Part shown: positions 47,151 to 58,480 of the stretch, in pieces
Position numbering within the stretch: the first letter of the stretch is position 1
Layout: each line of letters begins with the position of its first letter
Origin: Nymphaea colorata
Lineage: Eukaryota; Streptophyta; Magnoliopsida; Nymphaeales; Nymphaeaceae
Reading direction: 5' to 3'
NCBI RefSeq assembly: GCF_008831285.2
Contig: NC_045148.1
Location: forward strand, 21,881,002 to 21,945,001
Length of the DNA: 64,000 nt
Program-made: the position numbers and the translations under genes
Notes under the pieces: model-generated
Databases searched by the model: none
Told to the model about the DNA's origin: nothing
Seen by the model: only the letters and a program-made list of their open reading frames with translations

Positions 47151-47437
47151 ATATGTTAAAAGTTAGGTTGTATGGGAAGAAAATATTTTTAACATCCAGT
47201 AATTTACATATCCAATCCTCTATCCTGTTCTCGTCTTGGGACAGCAATTTTGGGCAGAAGGTTAGAGTTGTATCTTATTATCCAGTCCTTGGTGCAAGAC
47301 CCATAAATTGCCCAACCCTGATATTTAAATAAGCCTTGTGATTTTGAGAAAAGAAAGAAAAAACAAGATCACGTACTCAATTTTTTTACATAATAAAATG
47401 GAATAGATGAAAACCCTAGAAAAAGAAATCTGCAAAC

Positions 47438-47476
47438 CTGAGAAGAGGGAAGCGTAGAAGATTGGGATTGAGACAT
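47438..47476 (-). other. Possible first coding exon, unidentified
   Basis: On the minus strand MSQSQSSTLPSSQ is followed by CAG|GTTTGC and then TTTTTCTAGGGTTTTCATC, a phrase very typical of plant first introns and leaders. No continuing exon could be found towards 46500. It could be a gene start cut off by the transposon-rich tract, or chance. Confidence 0.2.
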
Positions 47477-47847
47477 TTTTCCCAGATTTGTTCAGCAGAA
47501 AAAATATATGGGACTTTGCCAGTGGGCATAGAAGCCTTTGGGCTCACCATAGTCCAAAATCGGTAGAGCTTCTAATTGGAGGCAAACAAATGGACCCTTA
47601 AAGATTTATTCTCTCATAAACTCAGCAACTTGAGAAATTTAATTTTCTGAGTTAAAAGAAAGCGAGAGTCTTGTTGTATTTATGTACTCTCCACCACGGC
47701 AGCAGTGCACCTAATTAGAGGGGCGCATGCCCACTTGCTCACCTTTGTAAGTTTGGTCTCTTCCATAATTTCCCTAATTTCTTCACTTCTGATTCTTTTC
47801 GTTTGCTCTTCCCGTCTACCCAGAAACTGGGGAGGTTGGCATTAGTA

Positions 47848-48020
47848 ATGGACGTACTTGCAGAAGCGCTCTTTCTGTTATTTTGGAAGCCATCACCAGT
47901 TTATTGAAAGAAATGGTCGGCCTCATCTTGAATGCCAAAGACGATCTCATCAACCTCTAGAGGAAGCTGGAACTGTTGCCGGCAGCCCTCAAGGATGCAG
48001 GTCGCAAGCCCTTTTCCAGC
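47848..48020 (+). pseudogene. CC-NLR resistance protein, N-terminal coiled-coil fragment
   Basis: MDVLAEAL starts at 47848. After a frameshift the reading continues SVILEAITSLLKEMVGLILN AKDDLINL, a TAG at 47958-47960, then RKLELLPAALKDAGRKPFS. The heptad-like hydrophobic pattern and order match the Rx-type N-terminal domain of plant CC-NBS-LRR receptors. Nothing of the nucleotide-binding or LRR region follows; a Copia fragment in the opposite orientation occupies 48120-48207. Family assignment rests on about 50 residues, so it is moderate. Confidence 0.5.
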
Positions 48021-48119
48021 AACACAGGTGACAAAGGTCTAGACGACAGCTGAAGGCTTGAGCTTGGCAAAAGGGAGAAGGATTCTTTAACTTCATGGAA
48101 CATGGTAAGAAAGCCTTGG

Positions 48120-48207
48120 ACTTCTGCGCACTTGCTTTAGAATTATATTTAATTAGGTAAACCCACTTATTCCCCATGGGTTTTACATTTTTTAGAGTAT
48201 GCACCAA
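48120..48207 (-). pseudogene. Copia reverse transcriptase scrap
   Basis: TLKNVKPMGNKWVYLIKYNS KAS corresponds to the start of a Copia reverse transcriptase (usual form: P-G-KPVG-KWVYK-KY-SDG). It lasts about 28 residues and then degenerates. Its sequence and orientation differ from the plus-strand element at 39 kb, and it is not continuous with the 42-46 kb element. Confidence 0.5.
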
Positions 48208-48541
48208 ATCTCATGTTTCATTCTCTTCTTGTGCTTTAAATTAAGCAGCCATGGCATCACACCAACATTGATGATTAATGGCTTGGCTGAAGGAGGATGG
48301 TTCCAAATCTTTAGAGATGACCACAAGAAGTGCTTTATGAGGTGTAGAGACGTAAAGGAAATTATGACTCTGTGCATACATGTGACAGAGAAATAGAGCT
48401 AAAGAGAGAGAGAGAGTACTGAATTTAATTTATTAATGTGCCCATTTTGTTACAAGATGATACATAGCATCATAAGTAGGATTCGGATAAAGGGCACCAA
48501 CATAGTTGATAGATTGGGAAACAGCGACACTGGTGAGTTGC

Positions 48542-51113
48542 TTAGGAAGTCTGGATGGGCTCGGCAATGAGAGAGTAGATACAGTCTATGGACTCAAGCT
48601 CCAAAACACCGACGCCATCTTCATAGTCGTACATGCACTGAGAGACCCTCGCAATGTTGAGAGCCACGTTCATGAAGGAAAGAGAGAAGGCAGTTTGTTG
48701 CTGCTGCTGCTGAGCAGAGGGCAGCTCCCTGTTCAGCCTCCTCCATGCATCCCTTAGCAAGTTCCTTGTGTGCTGCCGTGCTTGCTCCTCCGCTACCCTT
48801 GCCTCGTTCATATAAATCTGGACCGATCTAGGCAGGTTCCCTCTCCCGAATCCAACCTTCGATCTAGTGTTCAACATATAAAGAGAAGATCATCAGCCAA
48901 CCAAAACAGAAAAACAGAAGACGAACATTGTCAACTCAGAAGCTAATACTAGTTAACAAGCAGAAAATACACTAAACTAACCCTGGATCTCTGGAGGTCA
49001 GCCAGGAGACAAACTATGATCGATGACAAGTTGATGATGTTGGACTCAGACTGTAGCTGCTGGATTGCTTGTTCCTCAATGTTTTGGGAGAGGAAGAAGT
49101 AGGCAGGGAGGTTAATAGGGCCGGTCATGGCTGCCCGGATGTTGCTCAAATATTCCTCTAGCCTTGGTGTCTGTCGGGCACGGTGCCACCTTGCTTCAAC
49201 CAAGTAAGCTCTGCACAAACTCACCCGCTGCCCAATAGTAGAAGAGATCAAGTCAATTAGAAAGTGAAGCTAATATACTAATGTGATGATGTGAAGAGTA
49301 GAAGAAAGATTTGATAGAGAAAGTGTCGTACCGCTCCCCGCATGTGTGAAGTGATATCACGGCCATGCCTCCGAAGAACTGTGTAGCTGATCTGGTTGGT
49401 TGTGTTGTAGACAGTCGCATAGAAGACCCTCAGTGACTGTGGCTGCTGCTCTGCCTCTTGAAGATCCCACCTGCGTATATACAAGATACAGCACCCACAT
49501 TAGCTCCTAACGATGTGAAGCAGAAACTAGAGACAGAGTTGCTACCTCTAATTTACCAACCATAATCATCCTTTACCTCTCAACAAGTTGCACAAAACGT
49601 TCGAGCTCCTGAACAGACTGATGCTCGCCAAAGATGTCCTCAACGGTGGCCATCAAGTAGGAGACCCTGGCAAGTTGCATCCTGTACTGTGAGAACTGTG
49701 GCTCATGCATCTTCCCCACCGCCATGAAGTAGCTCTCCACCAGCCTATCTCTGGCGAAGCTAATGTGCTCACCCAAGCCCAAGTCCCTCCACCACCTGCA
49801 AACACCCAAAACAAAGGACTCATGGTTGATTATTAGTGGACCCAATGATGCAGACCAGCAACAATGTAACATACATGATATTCATTACTGATATACATAT
49901 ATACATAGAATGACACTAGTTGCTGCATTATTAACAACTATTAACCAAGTTATTTAGGCAAAAGTGCAAAAATGAATTGTACCCGGATAACTCCCTGAGC
50001 TCTCTTTGGTGGATTGTCTGCACCATGTTGAAGTCCAGTCTAGCAAACTGATGCAGCACTTGGCTTCTGCAGTCCGTCCTCTCAAATGTCTCAATATAAT
50101 CTCGGGCCTCGACCCTGTGAACCCTTCTGTGGAGCGGAACCTGCAGAGCACGCGGTACCTGTCGAGACATCCTCTGGTCCATGCGGCTTATCCTTGCTCT
50201 AAGATGCTCTGAAGAGAAGGCCATAGCTTCTTCCAACACAGTTTCTCCTTCACAGGCTAGTTGTGATGCTTCGTAGAGGCTCAGCAACCCTCTCACGTCC
50301 TCACGAAGATTCTCAGAGAACCGGCCAGACTGTTCCCTAAATCTGCTAAAGAACTCTATGAAATGCAAAAAGAAACTTTAATGGTTATTGTCAATTAACA
50401 CATTTGTAATAGACAGTCTAGATTAAGAACTAACTATTGAGTCAACATTTTGGAATTAATGCATGTGTATATATATGTATACCTGCAGAAACATTATGGC
50501 CATGTTGCCTCAGAATTCTGAACCGAAGTGAAGAAGAGTGGAGGTCCTCAAATTCTCTAGTGCTCGTGGATATGGCATCTAGCGATCGCCTGATCTCACT
50601 CTCAAAGTGAGGGTACACCTAAACGTTCGAGTGAATCAATGAGCTTCAACTGACCCACTTGCTCGGTTGTAGATGTTATAAGTTGTCGGCTTCTCTTCTC
50701 AATTCTTTGTAGATGTTATAAGTTGTAGATGTTATAAGTACACCTCCCTTTTGTGTTTCGATCTGCTTTCATTTTCATGTCTTTGAATTAGGATCACATC
50801 ATAATACCAAAATAAACAAAATAATAGTCAAATCAGAGGTCTGGAAAATTACTGATGTTGTGCTGGTAGTGGACTGGATGAAGTCATAGTTCCATGTACT
50901 TGGCTGGTATCTGAAAGGCCTCCTTTAAGCAGCAGACCTACCGCAGCCCTCAGCCCTTGGCCCACATCTCAAAAGCGAGGTGCTCCATGGCTTGAACCCA
51001 GCGTTGCTGTTAGGAGCAAGATTGGGAGAAGTAACAAAAGGAGTGGAAAGGGAGGCAAGATGAGCAGCCATTACAACAGTGTGTATTTGTTGTTGAATGC
51101 TGAATGCTTTCAC
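48542..51113 (-). pseudogene. Plant class I terpene synthase (monoterpene synthase-like), seven exons, probably inactive
   Basis: Exons: 51071-50853 (ATG at 51071, alternative 51113), about 50665-50483, 50355-49983, 49795-49577, 49470-49332, 49227-48982, and about 48852-48542. Exon 1 encodes a Ser-rich plastid-type leader and RRPFRYQPSTW (RRx8W), but a TAA at 50925-50927 stops it just before this motif. Exon 2 keeps QVGQLKLIDSLERLGV, then a frameshift near 50613, then HFESEIRRSLDAIS and FRILRQHGHNVSA; its first part is missing. Exon 3 has LLSLYEASQLACEGETVLEE and LDFNMVQTIHQRELRELS. Exon 4 has WWRDLGLGEHISFARDRLVE SYF, with EDIFG replacing DDxxD. Exon 6 ends ADLQRS and exon 7 opens VGFGRGN, so the NSE/DTE site is lost. 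Exons 3-7 are open with clean splice sites. Family certain; inactivity inferred. Confidence 0.93.
50668..50740. repeat. TGTAGATGTTATAAGT short duplications at terpene synthase intron 1/exon 2
   Basis: TTGTAGATGTTATAAGT occurs three times (about 50668, 50708 and 50724), the last two directly adjacent. They replace the place where the first part of exon 2 should lie, just upstream of the surviving QVGQLKLIDS coding sequence. They look like a repair scar. Confidence 0.7.
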
Positions 51114-51141
51114 TGGCTCTCGGATGACTTAGCTCAGGATT

Positions 51142-52830
51142 GGTTTGCTAGTTTATATAGAGCTGCATCCGAGTGTGCATTGGGTGTCAATAATGGTTAG
51201 AGAATTTTAATTAGGTTCAATCTCTTAAAATGTGGTGTTTGCGTCAGCTATAAATGTTTAATGCTTTATTCTTTGTATATAAATAGAAAGCATTAAACTA
51301 TGACACTTGCCTAAGCCATAATTATTTGGTACTTTTATTTTATAGATAGAATATCATTCTTTCTTCAAGTTTTTTATATGCATTATAATCCGACACTTAT
51401 TAGCTAATGTTCACAAATGAAAACCATTTTTACTAAAGACCATGTTTATTTTTTACAAGTATTTGAGTAATTGAACCCCTTCACCTTTAAGTGGTGCAAC
51501 TTGCCGTTTCAACAATATTATGAACATGGTTTGCTAGCGTATAAAGAGCTGCATCCAAGTGCATATTGCGTGTCTGTAATGGTAAAAGAATTTTAATAAG
51601 GGTCAATCTCTTAAAAATATGGTATCTGCATAAGCTATAAATGTTTGATGTTTTTTTCTTTCCATATAAATAGAATGCATTAAACCATGACACTTGCCTA
51701 AGCCATAATTATTTGGTACTTTTATTTTATTTGCATATCGATAGAACACATTCTTTCTTCACTTTTTTGATATGCATTATAATCTGACACCTATTAGCTA
51801 ATGTTCACCACTTAAAACCATCTTTATCAAAGACCATGTTTGTTTTTTACACGTATTTGAGTAATTGCACCCGTTCACCTTTAAGTGGTGAAACTTGCCG
51901 TTTCAACAAATGCATTCTTTCTTCATGTTTTTGATATGCACTACAATATGACACTTATTAGCTAATGTTTGCCACTTAAAATCATTTTTATCAAAGTCCA
52001 TGTTTATTTTTTACACGTATTTGAGTAATTGCACCCCTTCACCTTTAAGTGGTGCAACTTGCCGTTTCAACAATAATATGAACATGGTTTGCTAGCGTAT
52101 AAAGAGCTGCATCCAAGTGCATATTGCGTGTCGATAATGGTTAAAGAATTTTAATAAGGTTCAATCTATTAAAAATATGGTATTTGCGTAAGCTATAAAT
52201 GTTTGATGCTTTTTTCTTTCTATATAAATAGAATCCATTAAACTATGACACTTGCCTAAGCCATAATTATTTGGTACTTTTATTTTATTTACATATAGAT
52301 AGAACGCATTCTTTCTTCACCTTTTTGATATGCATTATAATCCTACAGTTATTAGCTAATGTTCGCCACTTAAAACCATTTTTATCAAAAACCATGTTTA
52401 TTTTTTACACGTATTTGAGTAATTGCACCCCTTCACCTTTAAGTGGTGCAACTTTGCCGTTTCAACAAATGCATTCTTTCTTCATGTTTTTGATATGCAC
52501 TACAATCTAACACTTATTAGCTAATGTTCGCCACTTAAAATCATTTTTATCAAAGACCATGTTTATTTTTTACATGTATTTGAGTAATTGCGCCCCTTCA
52601 CCTTTAAGTGGTGCAACTTGTCGTTTCAACAATATTATGATCATGGTTCGCTAGCTTATAGAGAACCACAATCGAGTGCACAATGTGTGTCTATGTTGCT
52701 TACATAAGCTATAGTCATTTGACACACTTTCTTTGAGCAAAATTAAAATGCACTTAAAAGATGGTGTTTGTGTAAGTTATAATTCTTTGTATAAATGTAA
52801 AATGTATTAATTGCTTCAATGAAGATTTTA
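51142..52830. repeat. Tandem array of the terpene synthase promoter segment
   Basis: Full units begin GGTTTGCTAG at 51142, 51528 and 52086, with a truncated fourth (GGTTCGCTAG) at 52645. A full unit is about 382-386 bp. Units 2 and 3 are each followed by an extra 175-bp half-unit (51910-52085 and 52469-52644) that repeats ATGCATTCTTTCTTCATGTT through CGTTTCAACAA. The real repeat is therefore a dimer of about 558 bp. Shared words include TAAGCTATAAATGTTT, ATGACACTTGCCTAAGCC, CACGTATTTGAGTAATTGCA and TTCACCTTTAAGTGGT. The proximal unit holds the TATA box; in units 2 and 3 the same place reads CTTTATACGC on the minus strand. Confidence 0.9.
51151..51160 (-). promoter_or_regulatory. Probable TATA box of the terpene synthase
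   Basis: On the minus strand CTATATAAAC lies about 80 bp before ATG 51071 and 38 bp before ATG 51113. Plant transcription usually starts about 30 bp after the TATA box. So ATG 51071 would have a sensible short leader, while 51113 would be almost at the transcription start. The box is at the proximal end of the tandem array described next. Confidence 0.55.
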
Positions 52831-52900
52831 ATGGGTCGGTGTCGACAGCCAGCCCCACCAGCCATCCCACACCAGCCACCATGTGTTTCTGCCATTGTTC
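52829..52900 (+). repeat. Short palindromic dispersed motif (copy 4 of 4)
   Basis: GGGTCGGTGTCGACAGCCAG followed by CCCCACCAGCCATCCCACACCAGCCACCATGTG and GCCATTG. Related to the motifs at 14655 and 32602, with an expanded CCACACCAGCC portion. Confidence 0.45.
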
Positions 52901-53079
52901 CGAGAGAAGCATGTAAGGGAAAAGAGGAAAAAGAAAGGAATGATAGAAACATGTGGCAGACCCAACTATCTTTCAGGCCTCTTTCACAAAAAGAAACCAT
53001 TAACCTCACTAGTTGTCGTAGAAGCTGCCAAAGGAGAAAGAAAGGAAGGAAGGACAAAGCTACCCCTTCAACCACAATT

Positions 53080-53465
53080 AGGGATGTCAATGGATCATAG
53101 TCAAATTGGATTTACCTTTAGCCATATCTTAATCCAAATCTGGAATCCTATTTCGGAAACAGAATTTGAATTGAATATAATTTTCATATTCATATCTGAG
53201 TATGAATTTTGAACTGAATTTGACCTATTTTCAAAATGTAAGAACATTAGATATAGGATATTTGCTTAATAACAAATCTGATTCAAATCCATATCCAAAT
53301 CCAACCGGATGTTTATGTATATCCCAAAATCTTATTGGAACCCAATTATTAAAGCTGAATTCAATCCTACTTTTTAATAGGATATGTTTTTCTTTTTCAT
53401 ATCTGATTTCTTCGAAACAGATCGATTAGATTTTCTATCCAAATCAGATATATAGGCATCTCTAT
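53080..53465. mobile_element. TIR element of the GATCCGAAT family, complete copy 3
   Basis: Left end TAGGGATGTCAATGGATC and right end CAGATATATAGGCATCTCTA, imperfect inverted repeats again flanked by TA. The interior is collinear with 31281-31731, including the GAATTTTGAACTGAATTTGA and ATTAGATATAGGATA-TTGCTTAA boxes. No coding capacity. Confidence 0.7.
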
Positions 53466-56049
53466 GCGCAACTATGGACGCCAGTGGTTTGGACTCTGGG
53501 AGGACTTGGGATTCAGATGTAGGCTCTACTTTTCAAAACTGAATTTGGATCCAAGAAGTATATGATCCCAAATATAGACATAATCGGGTTGCATCTCCGT
53601 AACACAAAGTGGACTCGGGCCTGAATATGGCAAAAAACATAAAGGAACACGAATTTGATTAGTAATGGCACCATTCTTTTTTACTAGCTACAGTTCAAAA
53701 TCAGGTCCATAGTCGGATGTGTCCAACCTTGAAAATGGTGGGGGCAATTTTTTTTTGTAAATTTTAATTATAAAAATATGCTAAATTTTTCTTCTTCTTC
53801 TTTTTTTTTTCACTTTTCGTTCTCAAAGGGCAACCCTCAGTCATGGGGACCAAAGCCTTTGACCAACAAAATTATAGAGAGAAGGAGTACTGGAGGCAGG
53901 GGGGCCTGGTAGAGGCTGTATCTATTCTTCCATTTTAAAAAATAAAAAAAGTTATCCATAAATTTTAAATATTTTAATTTATCCTGTTTAAAATAAAATA
54001 AGAAAACTATATTTCTGTTTCTGTAAAAATTTAGAAATATAGTTTGGTTCCTACAACACAAAATTCCTAACTTCATCTTTGAGATCTCTCAGCAACCCTC
54101 TACGTAAGGTTTAAAAAGAACTTTATGCCCTTTGTTCTATAGTTTTCACCAATTAAAGAAAAGGAGCTTTGAAGTCTTTCCTTTTAGCCGAGCAGAATAG
54201 AAACAAAGACGCTACAGGAATGATCACTTACTACCACAAGAAGTAAAATTGTGTCAAAGAAAAGAAGCAGCTCATGTTGTAAAAGTCATCACCTTCTTTT
54301 ATAATGCGGCCGTGAAAAAACTCATGGCCTTTCATTACACAGCAGAAAGTTTTTGTTAGATTGTTACCTTTGTGTGCATACTTTGTGGTGTGTCATATAA
54401 GGTTCCCAGTTGGCAGCTAGCTTTTTAATTATAACTATAGAATATTTGATCCACAAATCAGATTTCAAGAATCTTTTTAAAATTTTATAGATTTCAGAAC
54501 TGGAGCATATCCATATGTCTCTGGATGTGTAAAATATTTATATGTATCTAAGAAAGTTTCCCTAGAAATTGATAATAATTATTCAAAGGGGAATGAACCT
54601 GAAAATATGTAATCAATAATGTTTGGTCTATAATAAATAAAATTATTCTCCTATCACTGTCTTTGTGACTGCTGGATGCTTTGGATTAAATTCATTTCAC
54701 AACTGTTTTTTCTTGCTTTAGTTTGTACGAATATCTTTGTCTATCATAAATAAAGTGATGTTCTCATCACTTTGTCCTTTTTACTGGTGGAATCAAATTT
54801 AAATTTAGCTAATCAGGTTTTGTTGAAAAATAAGAAATACTCTAGCTATAAGCCACATATTAGACAAATAACAGACCATAAGGACTCACTGATCTCTCAA
54901 CAATTTGATTTACGTTCTCATTCAGAGACATTCAATAATACCCATCATGTATATTATATTCTCACTATAGCGATAATTTCTCTTATAGAACTATGACATA
55001 TTTGTTAAATTATTGGTATTTGATTTTTTTATTGTTTTAAAGCAAGAAAAATGATTAATGCTGAGACACAATTACTATTTTAAAACAAATAATTTCTTAA
55101 AAAAAATGTATGACTGTCTTGAAAAAAAAGGGGGGGGCCACTATCGATAGACTTTAGGGAGTCAAAATGATAAATTTTACACACTTATCAAGAAAGCATC
55201 CAAAGTGAAGCTTTTCTCTACTCTTTTGCTCTAAGTTCTACAAAATGAAATAAAAAAAAAAACCCACTTGAAAGGAAATAGGTCAAAAGACTAGTAACAA
55301 AACCTAACCCTGAGTACGTAATTGGTCTGAGCCAACTTTACATGGCTTGTGCCACTTGATCATGCCCTGTTGTTAGAGAGACCTTTCACATCCCATTCTG
55401 AGCTCTTAGTTCTGTCAAACAGAGTTTGTTGAAATAAAACAGCTCAACTGGATTAGTATGAGTCCTGGACATCATAAGCTTTGTCTCTTCATAATAGGGA
55501 TGGCCAGCCTTAAGTTTGGCAAGGTCGATTGCATTCCCTCGCGTCACGAACAAGTTGTACTTCTAGTCAATGGTCAGACCATGAAACGTGGATGGGATAA
55601 ATAAAATTTGGGATTTGGAAAAAAAAATCATGCATCCAAACTTTTACGTAATACAATGAGAAATCTGACATATGTGAGAAAGAGGAAGTGTGTAGGTGAT
55701 GTAGAACTTTGTGGATTGGGAATTTTTCTGGATTTATTTAACACCAATCATGGACCTTGCCAGCCTGTAGAGCACTACCTTCATCTTCCTTCTCTTTCCA
55801 TTTTCATAGAGTGAACAACAAGCAGATTTATTTCCATTTTCAAACATTTCTCTCACTTCTTTTCTTCTTTCTCGATGCCAACCTTGTTCACAACTCACTT
55901 TTCCATTTTCCCCATATTATTATGAATGAAAAAGCAAATGACATGTGCAAAATATTACCTACGTAGGCACCATGTTTCCAAATCAAAAGAAAATTAAAGT
56001 TAGATATGCATGATAAGGGGCTTTGTTTGTTTGAAAAATTTACTAAAAA
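53466..56049. other. Non-coding DNA, nothing recognised
   Basis: About 2.6 kb of AT-rich sequence with homopolymer tracts (for example the G-run near 55130). Open frames such as 54772-54996 and 55608-55814 have no recognisable similarity or splice context. Confidence 0.4.
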
Positions 56050-58480
56050 AATGACACTTACATTTTAAAAAAACTTTTAAATTGGCCTATGTAAAAATTT
56101 TGAAAAATAATTTTTGGCCCTTGTATAATTTTTGCAGATACTGTTCAGTCCTTCCTAAAACAAATTGCTGGCTTCACCCCTGGATATTGCGGTCTACTGT
56201 TTTGATTTCATATTCATTTCATCTCAAGTTAATGAAATTATGAGTACCTCATGTCTGAACATCATCACAATCAATAAGAGAAGAACTAATAAGAAACTAG
56301 ACTGACATAGAAAATATATCTCTAGCGAGAAATTCTTGCTTGTGGGTAAGAACTGCCTCCACTGTAGCTTGCATGTGACTGTGTAATTTCATAAGATCAT
56401 CTTGCATGAGTAGTTGTTCTAGAATCCCCTATCCCCAATACTCATACCAAATTTTCACCTTCTTACTGTTACCCAAACACCACTAGATTTTCCATATTCA
56501 TGAGAAATAAGCTTTTGGAACATCTAATTTGAGAAGAGGAGAGAGAGGGTCTCTTTGTCATCGACCTCTATGGTTACAAAAATGGTTCCCTCACTTCTTA
56601 AAGGCAACAATAAAGAAAGCAGTAGAAACACAAGTCATATTTTTCCTCACCCAATCCTCACAAAATCCCAAATAAGAAAGCCCAAAGTGCAGAAAGACAA
56701 TGTCACTTTGTCGTAAGCTTTTGAAACATCTAATTTAAGAAGAAAATTTTTTTCTATATGCCCTTATCCAAGCTGTTGACCAATTCAAGAGCAAGATGCA
56801 TGAATGGTGAATAAATCTACTGGGGAGATCAGAAGTACAACTAGATTATAGATCACGTTGCATACTGATATAAGTCAAGCGTTTTATATCCATAATGATA
56901 TAGAATTAAGAATCAATATCATATGTGTTCCATTTACGGACCTTACAAGCTTGTTTGTGAGAAGAAATTTCTCACCAACAGAGCCATATTGTTTGCATCC
57001 CAAAATTTCTTTTGGTTCACCAGTGAGAATTTGTTTTGCAAACTCGAAAAGGGGTCCACCAGCCATTGGTATGAGGCTTAGTTTTTTTGTGGTATTCTTC
57101 ATTCTTGGTGCATTTCCTCAACTTAAATGCAATGTGGTGGATGGTAAAGATGTTAAAGTGTTTTAGAAATTTAAAATTTTATAAAAGAAAAGAAGATGTA
57201 AGAGTCAATCCTTAAAATAAGAAAATTGTTCATTAGGCATTGGAAAAGAAAGTGCGATAATTTTTGTTTGATAAAATGGTAAGAGATATATTTTAAAGAA
57301 ATAATCTTAACTAATGAATCATTTGATTTGTAATAATCATTTAAAGTAAAAAAATTAAGTCAATTTTTGAAGGAAGAGTTTTGATAAAATTTTATAAAAA
57401 TGCTTCAATGAAATGATCATTTGTAAAGTAAAGAAAGTTAATAGATATCTTTTGAAACACAAGTTAATCTCAAGTTTTAGCCTAACTCTATTACCATATT
57501 ATCAGGGCTCGATCATGTTTTGCTTAGGTTTCCTAAAGGAGTGGTTGTGGGTATCCTAGAATCTTATGAATGCGTGGTAAATATGAAAGTTAAACGAAAA
57601 GAGAAAGAATTCTCTATGCTTGAAAGAAAATTACATAAGTCATTCATACCACAACATGTATATTAAAAAAAAAAAGGCTTTCACAAATGAGTTGTATGCC
57701 ATCCAAGTGTAGTACGAATGATAAGGATCATGGGTATTGCACCGTAATATTGGACTTGGTGAAGTTCAATGATTTGGGCCAAGCAAAATGGGAGTTTTTT
57801 TGTGTAAAACATTAATATATATATATAGAGAGAGAAAAATTAGAAGAGAGAGTAAAAGGGAGAGAAGTGTAAAAGGTGAGTGGGGGAGGAAACAAGAACC
57901 TGTCCAGTTGACCTCATAATGGCACCCATAATCTCAAAATCAACATTGTTCCCCAATACCATTAGGATAGCACCCTCCAAGAATCAAACTGAAGGCATGG
58001 CTGTAACACGCTGCCTAACCCAACCATTGTCCTACCCATCAATTGTTTAATAGGGGTGGAGAGAGAGAGAGAGAAAGAGAGGGGGGGTTTAAAAAGAAAA
58101 AAGAAAAAAGAGAATTAAAGAGAGGTAAAAGAAAGAGAGAGAAAGAAAGATGTTGAAAAAGGAGAGAGAGAATTGAAGCCATAGAAAAGAAAAAGAAATT
58201 TTAGAGCGAAAAATCTAAAAAGAGAGAGAAATCATAGAGAGAGTGGGAGAAAAATAGCAGAGAGAAATAGAGAAATCCAAGAGAGAAAGATAAAAAAAAG
58301 AAAAGAAAAAAGAGAGATTAAAAAAAGGTAAAATAAAGAGAGAGAAAGAAAGAGATTTTAAAAAAGGGAGAGAGAGAACTGAAGAGAGAGAGAGAGGAGG
58401 GAAATTTTAGAGAGAGATCTAAAAGAGAAAGAAGTCAGAGAGAGAGAGAGAAAGAGAAATAGAGAGATTAAAGAGAGATT
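56050..58480 (-). repeat. Large duplication, copy 1, with decayed LINE reverse transcriptase
   Basis: Collinear with 61430 to the window end over about 2.4 kb, including non-coding parts. Shared blocks include CTATGTAAAAATTTTGAAAAAT, GCTGGCTT, TCTATATGCCCTTATCCAAG CTGTTGACC and AGTCAATC. On the minus strand 57102-56884 translates to GEPKEILGCKQYGSVGEKFL, matching GEPKEILGFKICSTSGEKFL of copy 2, and 56760-56520 gives a broken version of the LINE reverse transcriptase segment seen there. It ends in a long GA-rich tract (57818-58480). Copy 1 lacks LINE sequence present in copy 2 at 61.8-62.2 kb. Confidence 0.75.
57818..58480 (+). repeat. GA-rich simple-sequence tract
   Basis: Repeated AGAGAGAGA, GAAAGAGAG and AAAAGAG words over more than 600 bp. 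The related tract at 63770-64000 follows copy 2 of the duplication. Confidence 0.9.

Noticed and set aside
48542-51113. Calling the terpene synthase functional
   Set aside because: A stop in exon 1, a frameshift and missing start of exon 2, and loss of both metal-binding motifs argue against catalysis.
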